Part shown: positions 47,398 through 56,277 of the stretch, piece by piece
How positions within the stretch are numbered: position 1 is the stretch's first letter
How the letters are laid out: each line of letters starts with the position of its first letter
Assembly: GCA_030611385.1 (NCBI GenBank)
Contig: JAUWPV010000010.1
Span: forward strand, 1 to 56,329
Direction of reading: 5' to 3'
Source of the DNA: Bacillota bacterium
GTDB lineage: Bacteria > Bacillota > Dethiobacteria > DTU022
DNA: 56,329 bases
Notes under the pieces: generated by a model
The model's database searches: none
Told to the model about the DNA's origin: nothing
Seen by the model: only the letters and a program-made list of their open reading frames with translations
Program-made: the position numbers and the translations under genes

Positions 47398-47986
47398 GAC
47401 AAGCTTAACCACCCAACAACCAGAAGATGTTAATCCGGGCACTAAGCAACACATTATTGATACAGCTCGGCACCTGTTTTCGGAGCATAGCTATCTTGGC
47501 GTTTCTATGAACGATATTGCAAAAAAAATAAATATCACTAAAGCAGCGCTGTATTATCATTTCGGAGGAAAAACGGAAATTTATCAAAGAGTGCTCGAAA
47601 ACGTCTTTATTGATTTAAGCTTATCAATAAAAGAAGCTTTGAAGGAATCAACAGCTGAAAAAAAATTATATAAAATTATCAAAAACTATTTAGATTTTGG
47701 TTTAACCGAGAAAAATCTTATCAAGGCTTTAATAATAAAATTCTCACCGCCCGACCCTCAAGTAACAAAGTGTGTAGTTCAACTCAGAGAGCAAATCGCT
47801 GATTTAACTCAACCGGTAATGACGGAAATAGTTTTAAACAAAGAAGTATCGCAAAAAATTGATAGCCGTTCAATAACCTCCTTGCTAATCAGTATGATGG
47901 ACGGCTTGCTTTTAGAGTATTCCTTTTTAAATAAAAAAATTGATTCCGAGAAAGTGGCAAATCAAATAATTGCAGTTTTATTTTAA
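47398..47986 (+). CDS. TetR/AcrR family transcriptional regulator
   Basis: About 195 residues. An N-terminal helix-turn-helix (about 17-64) carries IIDTARHLFSEHSYLGVSM, NDIAKKINITKAALYYHFGG and KTEIYQRVL, the standard TetR DNA-binding fold. The C-terminal ligand-binding helices are not like any member I recognise. AAGGAGG precedes the ATG, and promoter plus palindromic operator stand directly upstream, indicating autoregulation. It lies 69 bases before a radical SAM gene, probably in one operon, so its ligand may relate to that enzyme or to membrane lipids handled by the nearby acyltransferases. Confidence 0.92.
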
Positions 47987-48055
47987 AGTTTTAAAGGTCA
48001 AAGGCTAGACCATCCAACGGATTCTAAATAAGTAACCAGAAAAGAGGTAACAATT

Positions 48056-49522
48056 ATGTTAAGTCTACCGCAAGCCATATTGGAAAGCCGTTACGTTGAG
48101 GCTGTGGAAAAACAATACAGCAAGCCTTTAAGGTTGCTGGTGTCCAACACGGCAACCAGAAAGCGAATAATAAAATTTGTTGATAAGAAAATGTATGAAG
48201 CTATTATGAACAACGAAAACAATCCGTACCAAGTACAGAAAGATAGATATTCCATGGGCAGAAGCCTTGTTTTGGCTATGGAAAAGGCCTATGAGAATGC
48301 TGAAAAGGCGCCTAATGTCCGCAAGGCGATGGTTAATAGCATAGTGCAATCTTTTTCCTTAAAAAGAAAAAAGCAGTTTGAAGTATTCCAGGCCGAATTC
48401 CATCGCAATCCGCCTTTTTTCTTGACCATTAGCCCAACGAAATTTTGTAATTTAAAATGTGATGGCTGTTATGCCAGCAGTTCTTCAGCCACTTCCGAAA
48501 AATTGGAATGGGGTGTTCTGGAAAAAATTATGGCTGAAAAGACCAACCTTTGGGGATCGTATTTTACGGTTATTTCCGGTGGCGAGCCATTTCTTTATAA
48601 AAGTCGGGGGAAGACTATCATCGATATAGCCAAACAGCATCCGGATAATATTTTTTTGGTATACACTAACGGTACCTTAATTAATAAAGAAATGGCTAAG
48701 AGTTTAGCCGAGGTTGGCAATATTACTCCGGCTATTTCTGTTGAAGGTTTCGAAAAAGAAACCGATGAGCGGCGGGGAAGCGGCACTCATAAAAAAGTTT
48801 TAGAAGCAATGGCAAACCTGAGAGAAGTAGGGGTGCCCTTTGGCATCTCCTTTACAGCTACCCGAAACAATGCCGATTTATTATTAGATGATAAATTTGT
48901 AGATTATTATTTCAATGAATGCGGGGCTGTCTATGGTTGGATTTTTCAACTCATGCCTATTGGTAGGTCGGATTCATTAGATTTGATGGTCACCCCAGAG
49001 CAAAGAGTCAAGATGTTCAAGAGAACTAAGCATTTAGTAGAAGAGCGTAAAATATTTATCGCGGACTTTTGGAATAGCGGTTGTACCAGTAACGGATGCA
49101 TCTCTGCCGGCAGGCAGGGTGGGTATTTGTATATAGACTGGAATGGCAATGTTACTCCCTGTGTTTTCAACCCATATTCACCGGTGAATATTAATGATGT
49201 GTACAAAACCGGGGGCACTCTTAACGATGTAATAATGGAACCCTTTTTTGAATCTATCAGGCAATGGCAAAAAGATTATGCTTTAGATAAAAAACCTAAC
49301 GAAATGGGAAATTGGTTGATCCCCTGCGCAATTAAAGACCATTACGATATGATGGAAAAATTATTGGACGAACACCAACCTAAGGCGATAGACGAAGCTG
49401 CTCAACAAGCCCTTCATGATCCCGAATATAAGAAAGGACTAAAAGAGTACGGTAAAAAAGTAGCCGAAGCTACCGATCCTATCTGGGAATATGATTATTT
49501 AGATTTTAATCTGGGAATATGA
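48056..49522 (+). CDS. Radical SAM enzyme with SPASM-like C-terminal cysteines; C-terminus altered by a tandem duplication
   Basis: A 488-residue radical SAM protein. A 120-residue helical N-terminal region precedes the 4Fe-4S motif CNLKCDGC near residue 137. ISGGEPFL follows. Further cysteines in SGCTSNGC, VTPCVFNP and IPCAIKDHYD near 345-430 fit auxiliary clusters of the SPASM type. Substrate is unknown; no maturation precursor peptide is adjacent. AAAGAGG stands before ATG 48056. The last residues, NLGI, come from a 28-bp tandem duplication at 49481-49536; without it the protein would end DFKRPEIRAR. Confidence 0.88.
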   Translation: MLSLPQAILESRYVEAVEKQYSKPLRLLVSNTATRKRIIKFVDKKMYEAIMNNENNPYQVQKDRYSMGRSLVLAMEKAYENAEKAPNVRKAMVNSIVQSFSLKRKKQFEVFQAEFHRNPPFFLTISPTKFCNLKCDGCYASSSSATSEKLEWGVLEKIMAEKTNLWGSYFTVISGGEPFLYKSRGKTIIDIAKQHPDNIFLVYTNGTLINKEMAKSLAEVGNITPAISVEGFEKETDERRGSGTHKKVLEAMANLREVGVPFGISFTATRNNADLLLDDKFVDYYFNECGAVYGWIFQLMPIGRSDSLDLMVTPEQRVKMFKRTKHLVEERKIFIADFWNSGCTSNGCISAGRQGGYLYIDWNGNVTPCVFNPYSPVNINDVYKTGGTLNDVIMEPFFESIRQWQKDYALDKKPNEMGNWLIPCAIKDHYDMMEKLLDEHQPKAIDEAAQQALHDPEYKKGLKEYGKKVAEATDPIWEYDYLDFNLGI

Positions 49523-49536
49523 TTATTTAGATTTTA
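49481..49536 (+). repeat. Perfect 28-bp tandem duplication at the end of the radical SAM gene
   Basis: Bases 49481-49508 are repeated exactly at 49509-49536. The unit starts ATCTGGGAATATG and encodes IWEYDYLDF. As 28 is not a multiple of three, the second copy is out of frame. Confidence 0.92.
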
Positions 49537-49548
49537 AAAGGCCAGAAA

Positions 49549-49574
49549 TTAGAGCCCGTTAAGCCGGGCTCTAA
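49549..49574 (+). terminator. Stem-loop after the radical SAM gene
   Basis: TTAGAGCCCG (49549-49558) and CGGGCTCTAA (49565-49574) form a perfect 10-bp stem with a 6-base loop. There is no T run after it, so it may stabilise the transcript or act as a weak terminator. Confidence 0.45.
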
Positions 49575-49643
49575 CAAATCAAGCCTACTCACCTTTTTAG
49601 TATGTTGTGCTGTTATTTAAACTATTGAAGGAGTTTAATTTGA

Positions 49644-50828
49644 ATGAAAGTTATCTTCGCTGAATCATGTCATCTGGATCGTCCCGATCAGCTGGAGTCG
49701 TACCAGTATATCCGCCTTTTTCAAAAGGGCGGCCACGAATGTCTTTGGCTTGGGGCGACAGCCAGCCCTACACATCTTTTTAAAACCAAAATATTAAATC
49801 GGGATAGCTTTCGCGCTTGGTGGGAGAGCAGGCGCCAGGTCGGCGGGATTGTCCGACTAATGCCTTTATCGATCCCTGATTACCATAATCTGCCTCTTAT
49901 ACGCAACTTCTTTGCGGGGTGTAGCCAGTACCGTGCTTGTTTGCCGTCGCTTGAGAGGCAGCTAAAAAAAGCCGGATTTGTGCCTGCTGATCTGCTTTGG
50001 TGTACAGGGCCAACAACCTTGGACCTGCTCGATCTGGTGCCACATCGTGTTAGTTGCTATTGGTTGGCCGACCGCCAAGATCAGGACGATATGATCCCGC
50101 CGAACGTGGCTGAACAGCAGGAAAAGCTAATCAAGCGGGTTGATTTTGTGTTGGCCGCCTCGCATTCCCTATTGGAGCGGGCGCACACTGTGAGGGAAGG
50201 AGGTGTTCATTACCTGCCTGACGGGGTAAGCGAAATCTTTTTTGAGCCGGCTGGACCGCCCCCGGAGGACTTTCCGACAAATGGACTGCCTGTTGTGGTC
50301 TGTGTGGGTGACCTTGACAACTGTTTTGATATGAAGCTGCTGGCCCACGCTGTTTATACGATGAAAGATCTGCACTTCCTGATAATTGGACGCCTGACTT
50401 TTGAGGATTTAAAACCGAGGATGTTGGCTTTGTTGGATGAAGATAATTTCACGTGGCTTGGAGCGAGAGAGCATAAAAAGATTCCCGCTTACCTGCAACA
50501 CAGCGACGTTGGGATAATTCCTTTATGTCTCACCGATCTGTCCACGGCTGTAAACCCGCTTAAATATTTTGAGTTCGTGGCCTGCGGTCTGCCGGTAGTT
50601 GCCCCACCTCAATCCAAACTGACTATCCTGGAAGGGCCTCTTTATACCTACCGCAACAGGGATGATATTTACATAGCCCTGAAAAAGGCTTTGTCCGTGA
50701 AGGAAGGCGGCCAGTCTAATCTCGCCGACTATATAAACCAATATACCTGGAAGAGTCGCTTCGAGAAGATTATAGAGATCGTCGAGGACAAACGGAGAGT
50801 GTCTTCAGGGTTGAAGATAATAAAGTAA
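49644..50828 (+). CDS. Glycosyltransferase family 4-like protein
   Basis: A 394-residue GT-B fold protein. The N-terminal half is variable. The C-terminal half holds PDGVSEIFF (acceptor/donor loop), VCVGDLDNCFDMKLL, and the donor-site region IPLCLTDLSTAVNPLKYFEF followed by ACGLPVVAPP, typical of GT4/GT1 enzymes. It likely transfers a sugar from a nucleotide donor to a lipid or polysaccharide acceptor on the inner membrane face. GAAGGAG precedes ATG 49644. It follows the radical SAM gene but is preceded by a stem-loop, so shared transcription is not certain. Confidence 0.82.
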   Translation: MKVIFAESCHLDRPDQLESYQYIRLFQKGGHECLWLGATASPTHLFKTKILNRDSFRAWWESRRQVGGIVRLMPLSIPDYHNLPLIRNFFAGCSQYRACLPSLERQLKKAGFVPADLLWCTGPTTLDLLDLVPHRVSCYWLADRQDQDDMIPPNVAEQQEKLIKRVDFVLAASHSLLERAHTVREGGVHYLPDGVSEIFFEPAGPPPEDFPTNGLPVVVCVGDLDNCFDMKLLAHAVYTMKDLHFLIIGRLTFEDLKPRMLALLDEDNFTWLGAREHKKIPAYLQHSDVGIIPLCLTDLSTAVNPLKYFEFVACGLPVVAPPQSKLTILEGPLYTYRNRDDIYIALKKALSVKEGGQSNLADYINQYTWKSRFEKIIEIVEDKRRVSSGLKIIK

Positions 50829-50965
50829 CAGTTCACACTTAACATAAGGTTAGTTGTGCGGAGTCAAGATCTTTGTTGGTAAAAAAGCATAGGAATATGG
50901 GGTCGAGTCATGTTAACCAGTTATTAATTATATGTATTCGACTGGCCGAGATAGGGGGGAGATGT

Positions 50966-51148
50966 GTGGATCGAGAAAAACAAAAAGATTTAAGCAGGAG
51001 AATTCTGTTTGAAGCAGTAGGGCTAAAATTGCCCTGCCGGAAAGCATTTATCATTGCTAAGGAAGCGGATTGTTCTCCGGAAATTGTAGGCAAGATTTGT
51101 AACGAGGCAGGGATCAAGATTGTCAGTTGCCAGTTGGCTTGTTTCTAA
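50966..51148 (+). CDS. 60-residue small protein with conserved cysteines
   Basis: GTG 50966, preceded by AGGGGGGAGA, opens 60 codons. The product has helices around LPCRKAFIIAKEADCSPEIV and ends GIKIVSCQLACF. I recall similar short proteins with a C...IA...C.CQL.CF pattern in Clostridia but cannot name a function. Four cysteines suggest metal or redox binding. The longer frame from 50873 has no start site. A hairpin GGTGAC/GTCACC (51158-51175) follows the stop. Confidence 0.6.
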   Translation: MDREKQKDLSRRILFEAVGLKLPCRKAFIIAKEADCSPEIVGKICNEAGIKIVSCQLACF

Positions 51149-51314
51149 AAAGATCATGGTGACAAATGCGTCACCGCTAGAACAGTGAAAACGCGCAGCG
51201 ATTAATTGTAAGACGAGAGCCTCTGAAATTTGTGGCTTATGATGTTGTTAGAATTGCATGAAAGTAATTGGACACCCTTAAACCCGATTCGGTTTTACGG
51301 AGACGGGAGGTTTT

Positions 51315-51959
51315 ATGATTAGGAAGGAACAGAATATACTCACCGTATTAACTGCCACTTTTGGCGGGGGCTTGAAAATGTTTGCCATAATTTTGTTTGC
51401 GGTTGCGGGTTGGAAACTGCAGGGACAAATGCCTGTCAACATCACGAAATGTATTGTTGTGGGGGCGCCGCATACCAGTAATTATGACTTGTTTTTTGTC
51501 ATGGCCGGATTATATAAAACGAAGCTCCCCGTACGCTTTTTGATAAAACAGGAATGGCTCATGCTTTTTCCGATAAAGAACTTTTTGCTATCTACAGGGG
51601 CTCTTGGTATAAACAGAGCAAAAATAAATACCACGGTTGATAGCTTGGCCGAATTAATTACAACATCAAATAAAAATATTGCCGTATTGATTGCCCCCGA
51701 AGGCACCCGAAAACGCGCCGTTAAGTGGAAAACCGGATTCTATTATGCAGCGCTAAAAGCGAAAGTGCCGATAATTTTGATCAGTCTAGACTACTCCAAA
51801 AAGCTGACAGTGCTTGGCCCCAATTTTATGCCCAGCGGCTGTTATAAAAGTGACATGCAAATCCTCAAAGATTTTTATAAAGATGTTGTCCCGAAATACC
51901 CGGACAATTTTTGCCTGGACATTTACTTGGACAATGAAAACGAAACTTGCGCCAAATAA
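51315..51959 (+). CDS. PlsC-like acyltransferase paralogue, third copy
   Basis: A 214-residue homologue of the two minus-strand copies: same WKLQGQMP opening after an 18-residue extension, HTSNYD (HxxxxD), PEGTRK and a matching C-terminal YPDNFCLDIY. An internal ATG at about 51378 (MFAIILFA) corresponds to the start of the other copies. GGGAGG precedes ATG 51315. It is dispersed, on the opposite strand and 4.6 kb from the tandem pair, so it is an older or rearranged duplicate. Acceptor unknown. Confidence 0.82.
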   Translation: MIRKEQNILTVLTATFGGGLKMFAIILFAVAGWKLQGQMPVNITKCIVVGAPHTSNYDLFFVMAGLYKTKLPVRFLIKQEWLMLFPIKNFLLSTGALGINRAKINTTVDSLAELITTSNKNIAVLIAPEGTRKRAVKWKTGFYYAALKAKVPIILISLDYSKKLTVLGPNFMPSGCYKSDMQILKDFYKDVVPKYPDNFCLDIYLDNENETCAK

Positions 51960-52074
51960 CTGGTCAAAATAAAAAGACGCTTGATATCAATAGAAAGTGG
52001 CTCAACCCGATCTTTAATACATCATAGAAATCAAATAGAAAATACAAGGGGCAACATACGATGGTGTTGTTTAT

Positions 52075-52137
52075 CAGCGAAAGGCTTTCCAACAAATGAC
52101 TTCGGGCGGCCCTCACTATAGGTGCCTGTTCGCTGAA
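52075..52137. repeat. Inverted repeat between acyltransferase and recombinase genes
   Basis: TCAGCGAAAGGC (52075-52086) pairs with GCCTGTTCGCTGA (52125-52137) with one bulged base, around a 38-base centre. No gene lies in this 250-bp gap. Its closeness to the recombinase stop makes it a candidate recombination or terminator element. Confidence 0.4.
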
Positions 52138-52210
52138 CCGCAAAAACTTATAGATCTACGCTTATCTGAAGCATTATGCTAACATTGCTCACGATACCTG
52201 ATATTAAATA

Positions 52211-52798
52211 TTACTCCCTCCACCGCACCTCATGCTCTCTAATATACCGATAAAGTGTCGGTCGGCTGACCTCGAGCAGCCTGGCAAATTCAGTAGCCGT
52301 AATATCCCCGTCTTTCCACATCGGGTAATATTTCTTAAAGGCCTGTGGTATCAGACGCGGTGGCCTGCCGATCGGGCGGCCCGACCGGGTGCCGTATTTT
52401 TTCGCCTTTGCTATACCCTCGCGGATGCGCTCCACGGTTATCTCGCGCTCCATCTCGGCTACCGCGCCCAGGATGGTCAGCATAAACCTAAACATGTTAT
52501 TGCCGTCGCCGGTGTTAAAACCTTCCTTGATGAAATGAACGGTTATCTCTTTATCCTTGAATTCCTGCACGATCTGCCGTAAGTCGTCTACATTGCGGCC
52601 CAGCCTGGAGATGCTTTCCACGTAGATGTTGTCGCCCTTCTGGGCTTTTAATCTAAGCTTGTTCAGCTGCGGGCGGTCCACTTTACTGCCAGATAGCTTG
52701 TCGCAATAATCCCGGTCAATGGCAATACCTTTAAAAGCTTCCTCCTGGCGCCTTAAATCCTGCTTCTCGGTGCTTACTCTTTTATAGGCAAAGTTCAT
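52211..52798 (-). CDS. Serine recombinase (resolvase/invertase family)
   Basis: A 195-residue small serine recombinase. The nucleophile is Ser9 in YKRVSTEKQD; ESISRLGRN near residue 65 supplies catalytic arginines; the long E helix starts at EMEREITVERIREG. The C-terminus has the DNA-binding linker SGRPIGRPPRL and a helix-turn-helix with LLEVSRPTLYRYI. Such proteins resolve cointegrates or invert DNA. TTTACAC-type boxes lie just upstream. It is divergent from an excisionase-like gene, suggesting a mobile or once-mobile module. Confidence 0.92.
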   Translation of the reverse strand: MNFAYKRVSTEKQDLRRQEEAFKGIAIDRDYCDKLSGSKVDRPQLNKLRLKAQKGDNIYVESISRLGRNVDDLRQIVQEFKDKEITVHFIKEGFNTGDGNNMFRFMLTILGAVAEMEREITVERIREGIAKAKKYGTRSGRPIGRPPRLIPQAFKKYYPMWKDGDITATEFARLLEVSRPTLYRYIREHEVRWRE

Positions 52799-52821
52799 GG
52801 CCAGTCTCCCGTTATCTCCTA

Positions 52822-52960
52822 TAGTGTAACATTGTTAAAATAAACATTCAATAATTTATTTACACTACCATAAAATATAAACGCCTTAAAACGGCACCTT
52901 TATGGTGGCCTATGGTGCATTTTTTGGGTGTTATATTTAACTATAGCTTTGTTTACACTC
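52822..52960. promoter_or_regulatory. Candidate recombinase binding region with repeated TTTACAC boxes
   Basis: TAGTGTAA (52822-52829) and TTACACTA (52860-52867) form an inverted pair 30 bases apart, and TTTACACT recurs near 52952. Together with the divergent recombinase gene this resembles a multi-subsite res region. The 341-bp gap holds no other gene I can support. Confidence 0.4.
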
Positions 52961-53139
52961 TTGAGCCAATAAACTCCTGACAAAGTTATCCTTGCCATTT
53001 ATTCTATTAACTGTTATTATTACCATGTAGCATAAATAAATAAAAATATACAGAAATAGATCTGGCCAATAGGCATTAGTCTATTTAAAAGGACATTTCA
53101 GGTTATAGCCAATCCAGCAGCAAAGAAGGCGATGACAAC

Positions 53140-53337
53140 ATGACGAGTAAGTTACTAACACCAGATGCTGTCGCGGAGAGACTCGCTGTCTCCCCGGCCA
53201 CGGTCAGGATATGGTTGCGCAAAGGCATCTTAAAAGGCGTAAAAGTTGGCGGTGGCAAGCTATGGCGAATCAGCGAATCGGCGATCGATGAGTTTATAAA
53301 AGGCGGGCAGGGGAATGCCGGCCAAGAGGGGGTTTAA
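53140..53337 (+). CDS. Excisionase-family helix-turn-helix DNA-binding protein
   Basis: A 65-residue winged-helix protein of the excisionase/MerR-like type: LLTPDAVAERLAVSPATVRI as the recognition region, then KGVKVGGGKLWRISESAIDEFI as the wing. Such proteins bend DNA for site-specific recombination or act as small regulators. It ends two bases before the sensor gene, so the two are co-transcribed. Whether it works with the divergent serine recombinase is inference. Confidence 0.88.
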   Translation: MTSKLLTPDAVAERLAVSPATVRIWLRKGILKGVKVGGGKLWRISESAIDEFIKGGQGNAGQEGV

Positions 53338-53339
53338 TC

Positions 53340-54998
53340 ATGAAGGAACCTTTCGACAGAACGCTCAAACCGTCTAAATACAAAAAGGGCCTACCCTATA
53401 TTGTGCTGGCGGTCTTACTTATCCTCTCCGTTTTGATCTGGCAGTTTTATGAAAACTATGTCTTGCAGAGAGAAGAACGCAGGTACGGCGAATATGTCGA
53501 CAACGTTGTAAACGACATCACCAAACTAATTAATAAAGATGAGCTGCTCCTTCAGGGTGGCGCAGGAATATTCGCTGCTTCCGAAGCGGTGACCCGGGCG
53601 GAATGGCAGGCCTATTATGAATACCGGCAAATCAGTACTCTTTATCCGGGCATCCAGGCTGTAGCGGTTTCCAGGGTCGTCTGGGCCCCTGAGCTGGTAC
53701 AGCATATTGAAGAGATCAGGGCTGAAGGTTTCCCCGACTATACGGTCTGGCCCGCGGGAGAACGCGAGGTGTATGCGCCTGTTATTTTCGCGGCTCCCTT
53801 TGACGCGCGTAATCGGCGCGCTTTCGGCTATGACTCATTTTCCGAACCGATGCGCCGGGCCGCTATGGAGCAGGCGCGGGATACCGGCGCTGTCACGATT
53901 ACCGGTATGGTGACGCTGGTCACAGAGACCGACGAGGACAGCCCAATGGGGTTCCTGATGTATATCCCTATCTATGCGCAGGGTATGTCGCTTAATACCC
54001 CCGAAGAGCGAAGGGCGGCCATCGAAGGCTATGTCTTGGGCGCAATACGCATACAAGCGATGATTCAGAATCTCTTTCCGCCGGACCCCTTACAAAATAT
54101 CCACTTTGAAATATATGACGGCGTAGAGGCCTCTCCGGAAGCCCCGGTCTACGACAGCCATGTCTTTCTCGACGAGCCCGGTGAGGAATACAAGCCGCTG
54201 TTTAGAAGCCGAAAAACCCTGGACCTGTACGGTCACCAATGGATCCTGGCCGCCCATTCCACGCCGGCTTTTGAGGCTACTGTTGATCGAAATACGCCCA
54301 GAGGCATTCTCGCCGCCGGCCTTCTGGTCAGCTGTCTGGTCTTCATCTATCTTCGGATTCTGGAGACCACTGGCGACCGGGCGCTTGCCCTGGCCCGGAA
54401 GATGACCACTGCCCTGCGGGAAAGCGAAGAAAAATATCGTTTACTGACCGAGCATATTTCAGATGTCATCTGGACCGCGGATCTGGAAGGTCGCATCACT
54501 TATATGAGCCCGGCCATCAAGAACCTGATCGGTTATACACCCGAAGAGATTATGGCTATGAACATTAATGAATACACTGTCCAGGAGGATTGCGATGCTC
54601 TTGTAGCGAGATTGGCGGAAGAGCTGGCCAAGCCGCCGGCAGAGCGACATCATTCTATGATCATAACGGTTCGCCATAAAACAAAGGACAATCGCCTCGT
54701 GCATGTTGAGCTCAGCGCCACATGGCTTCTGGATGAGCAGGACAATGTCATTGGTATCCAGGGCAGCACACGAGACATCACCGAGCGTAAACAGTTGGAA
54801 GAACAGATCATTGAAAGCAAACAAATGTACCAGTCAGTGGTTGACACTCAGCCGGAAATGATCGCCCGTTATTTAGCCGATACAACTCTAACATTTGTTA
54901 ACGATGCTTACTGCCGGTTTCACGGGAAACCGGCAGGAATTGGTGGGCCACAAGTTTCTGGAGTTTCAACCGCCGGAAATACAAGATCAGATAATTGA
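53340..54998 (+). CDS. CHASE-PAS sensor, N-terminal half of a frameshifted gene
   Basis: 552 residues in frame. A membrane helix at about 19-37 is followed by an extracytoplasmic CHASE domain (40-310, with WQAYYEYRQISTLYPGIQAV and VYAPVIFAAPF), a second helix (about 320-340), a PAS domain (360-490, ending GSTRDITERK) and the start of a second PAS (FVNDAYCRFHGK). The frame then runs into a stop at 54998. The missing remainder continues in another frame from about 54928. AGAGGGGG lies just before the ATG at 53340. The two halves form one natural sensor. Confidence 0.85.
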   Translation: MKEPFDRTLKPSKYKKGLPYIVLAVLLILSVLIWQFYENYVLQREERRYGEYVDNVVNDITKLINKDELLLQGGAGIFAASEAVTRAEWQAYYEYRQISTLYPGIQAVAVSRVVWAPELVQHIEEIRAEGFPDYTVWPAGEREVYAPVIFAAPFDARNRRAFGYDSFSEPMRRAAMEQARDTGAVTITGMVTLVTETDEDSPMGFLMYIPIYAQGMSLNTPEERRAAIEGYVLGAIRIQAMIQNLFPPDPLQNIHFEIYDGVEASPEAPVYDSHVFLDEPGEEYKPLFRSRKTLDLYGHQWILAAHSTPAFEATVDRNTPRGILAAGLLVSCLVFIYLRILETTGDRALALARKMTTALRESEEKYRLLTEHISDVIWTADLEGRITYMSPAIKNLIGYTPEEIMAMNINEYTVQEDCDALVARLAEELAKPPAERHHSMIITVRHKTKDNRLVHVELSATWLLDEQDNVIGIQGSTRDITERKQLEEQIIESKQMYQSVVDTQPEMIARYLADTTLTFVNDAYCRFHGKPAGIGGPQVSGVSTAGNTRSDN

Positions 54999-56277
54999 AT
55001 TAATTAATAATTTGACTCCCGATAAGCCCAGCGTAACATATGAGCATTATGTTTTGATTACTGACGGCAGCATTCGCTGGCAGGAATGGACAGATCAGGT
55101 TTTATTCACTAAAGCCGGAGAGGTCAAAGAGTTCCAGACGGTGGGGCGCGATATCACCGAGAGTAAGCAAGCGAGCGAGGAAATACAGCGCCAGCGCGAC
55201 CGCGCGGAATCGCTTTTAAAAAACGCCGCTCTCCTCAATGCTGACCTGGATCTTGAAACAGTGCTAAACACGGTTTGCGAAGAGACCTGCAGCGCCCTCC
55301 ACGTCCCGCTGTCCGGCCTTCTGCTTTACAATGACAAAAGCCATAGTTTTCATCTCGCCGGCAGCTCAGGTCTGCCGCCAAAGGTTGCTAAGTCCGTAAA
55401 GCCACTTCCCCGGGCGGTCTACGACGAGTTGGTCCACAAGCTGGGCAAATCCGGCGTAGTTTCCGATCTCGCTGCCGTGCCGGACCTACTCTCTGTGGAG
55501 TTTTTGCGGGAGCGTGGTATCAAACACTTCGTCTATGCCTCTTTGAAGCGGGGTAACTTACCCATGGGCCTGCTTGTGGCCGGATCCGCCGGGGAAGATT
55601 ATATTTTGATAGAGGACACCCCCGAGCTCCTCTCCGGTCTGGCAGACCAGGCCGCTTCGGCCATCACCAACGCAGAGCTCTTCCAAAAGCTGGAGAGCTC
55701 CAACCTAGAACTGCTCCAGGCCTACGGTGCTACCATCGAAGGCTGGGCTTACGCTCTCGACCTGAAGGACGAAGAGACCAAGAATCACAGCCAGCGTGTC
55801 ACCGAGATGACCCTGCGCCTGGCCCGGGAGATGGGCGTGAAGGATGAAGCACTGGGCCACACGCGGCGGGGAGCCCTGCTGCACGATATCGGCAAGATGG
55901 GCATCCCCGATGCCATTCTTCTCAAATCCGATCCTCTGACTGAGCGCGAATGGGCGGTCGTGCACCGGCACCCCCGCTACGCCTATGATATGCTCTCACC
56001 GATTGATTACTTGCGCCCGGCTCTGGCCATCCCCTACTGCCACCACGAGAAATTCGACGGCAGCGGCTACCCGCGCGGGCTTAAAGGGGAACATATCCCC
56101 CTCACGGCACGCATTTTTGCTGTGGTTGATGTCTTCGATGCCCTGACCAGTGATCGTCCCTACCGCAAGGCCTGGAGCAGAGAAGAAGCGCTTGATCATA
56201 TTAAGCAGGAGAGCGGCAAACATTTTGACCCGCAGGTGGTGGCGGTGTTCCTGGGGGAGCTCAATAGCACAGGCTGA
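54895..56277 (+). CDS. PAS-GAF-HD-GYP half of the frameshifted CHASE sensor
   Basis: Continuing in a new frame: NRQELVGHKFLEFQPPEIQD completes the second PAS, then VGRDITESK, a GAF domain (about 115-270) and HD-GYP (275-455) with LLHDIGKMGIP and CHHEKFDGSGYP. The ATG at 54895 has no ribosome binding site and lies inside the first half, so it is not a real start. Adding two bases in, or removing one from, the GGGAAA run near 54923-54928 fuses both halves into about 978 residues. No GGDEF is present, so this would be a c-di-GMP phosphodiesterase only. Confidence 0.85.
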   Translation: MLTMLTAGFTGNRQELVGHKFLEFQPPEIQDQIIELINNLTPDKPSVTYEHYVLITDGSIRWQEWTDQVLFTKAGEVKEFQTVGRDITESKQASEEIQRQRDRAESLLKNAALLNADLDLETVLNTVCEETCSALHVPLSGLLLYNDKSHSFHLAGSSGLPPKVAKSVKPLPRAVYDELVHKLGKSGVVSDLAAVPDLLSVEFLRERGIKHFVYASLKRGNLPMGLLVAGSAGEDYILIEDTPELLSGLADQAASAITNAELFQKLESSNLELLQAYGATIEGWAYALDLKDEETKNHSQRVTEMTLRLAREMGVKDEALGHTRRGALLHDIGKMGIPDAILLKSDPLTEREWAVVHRHPRYAYDMLSPIDYLRPALAIPYCHHEKFDGSGYPRGLKGEHIPLTARIFAVVDVFDALTSDRPYRKAWSREEALDHIKQESGKHFDPQVVAVFLGELNSTG

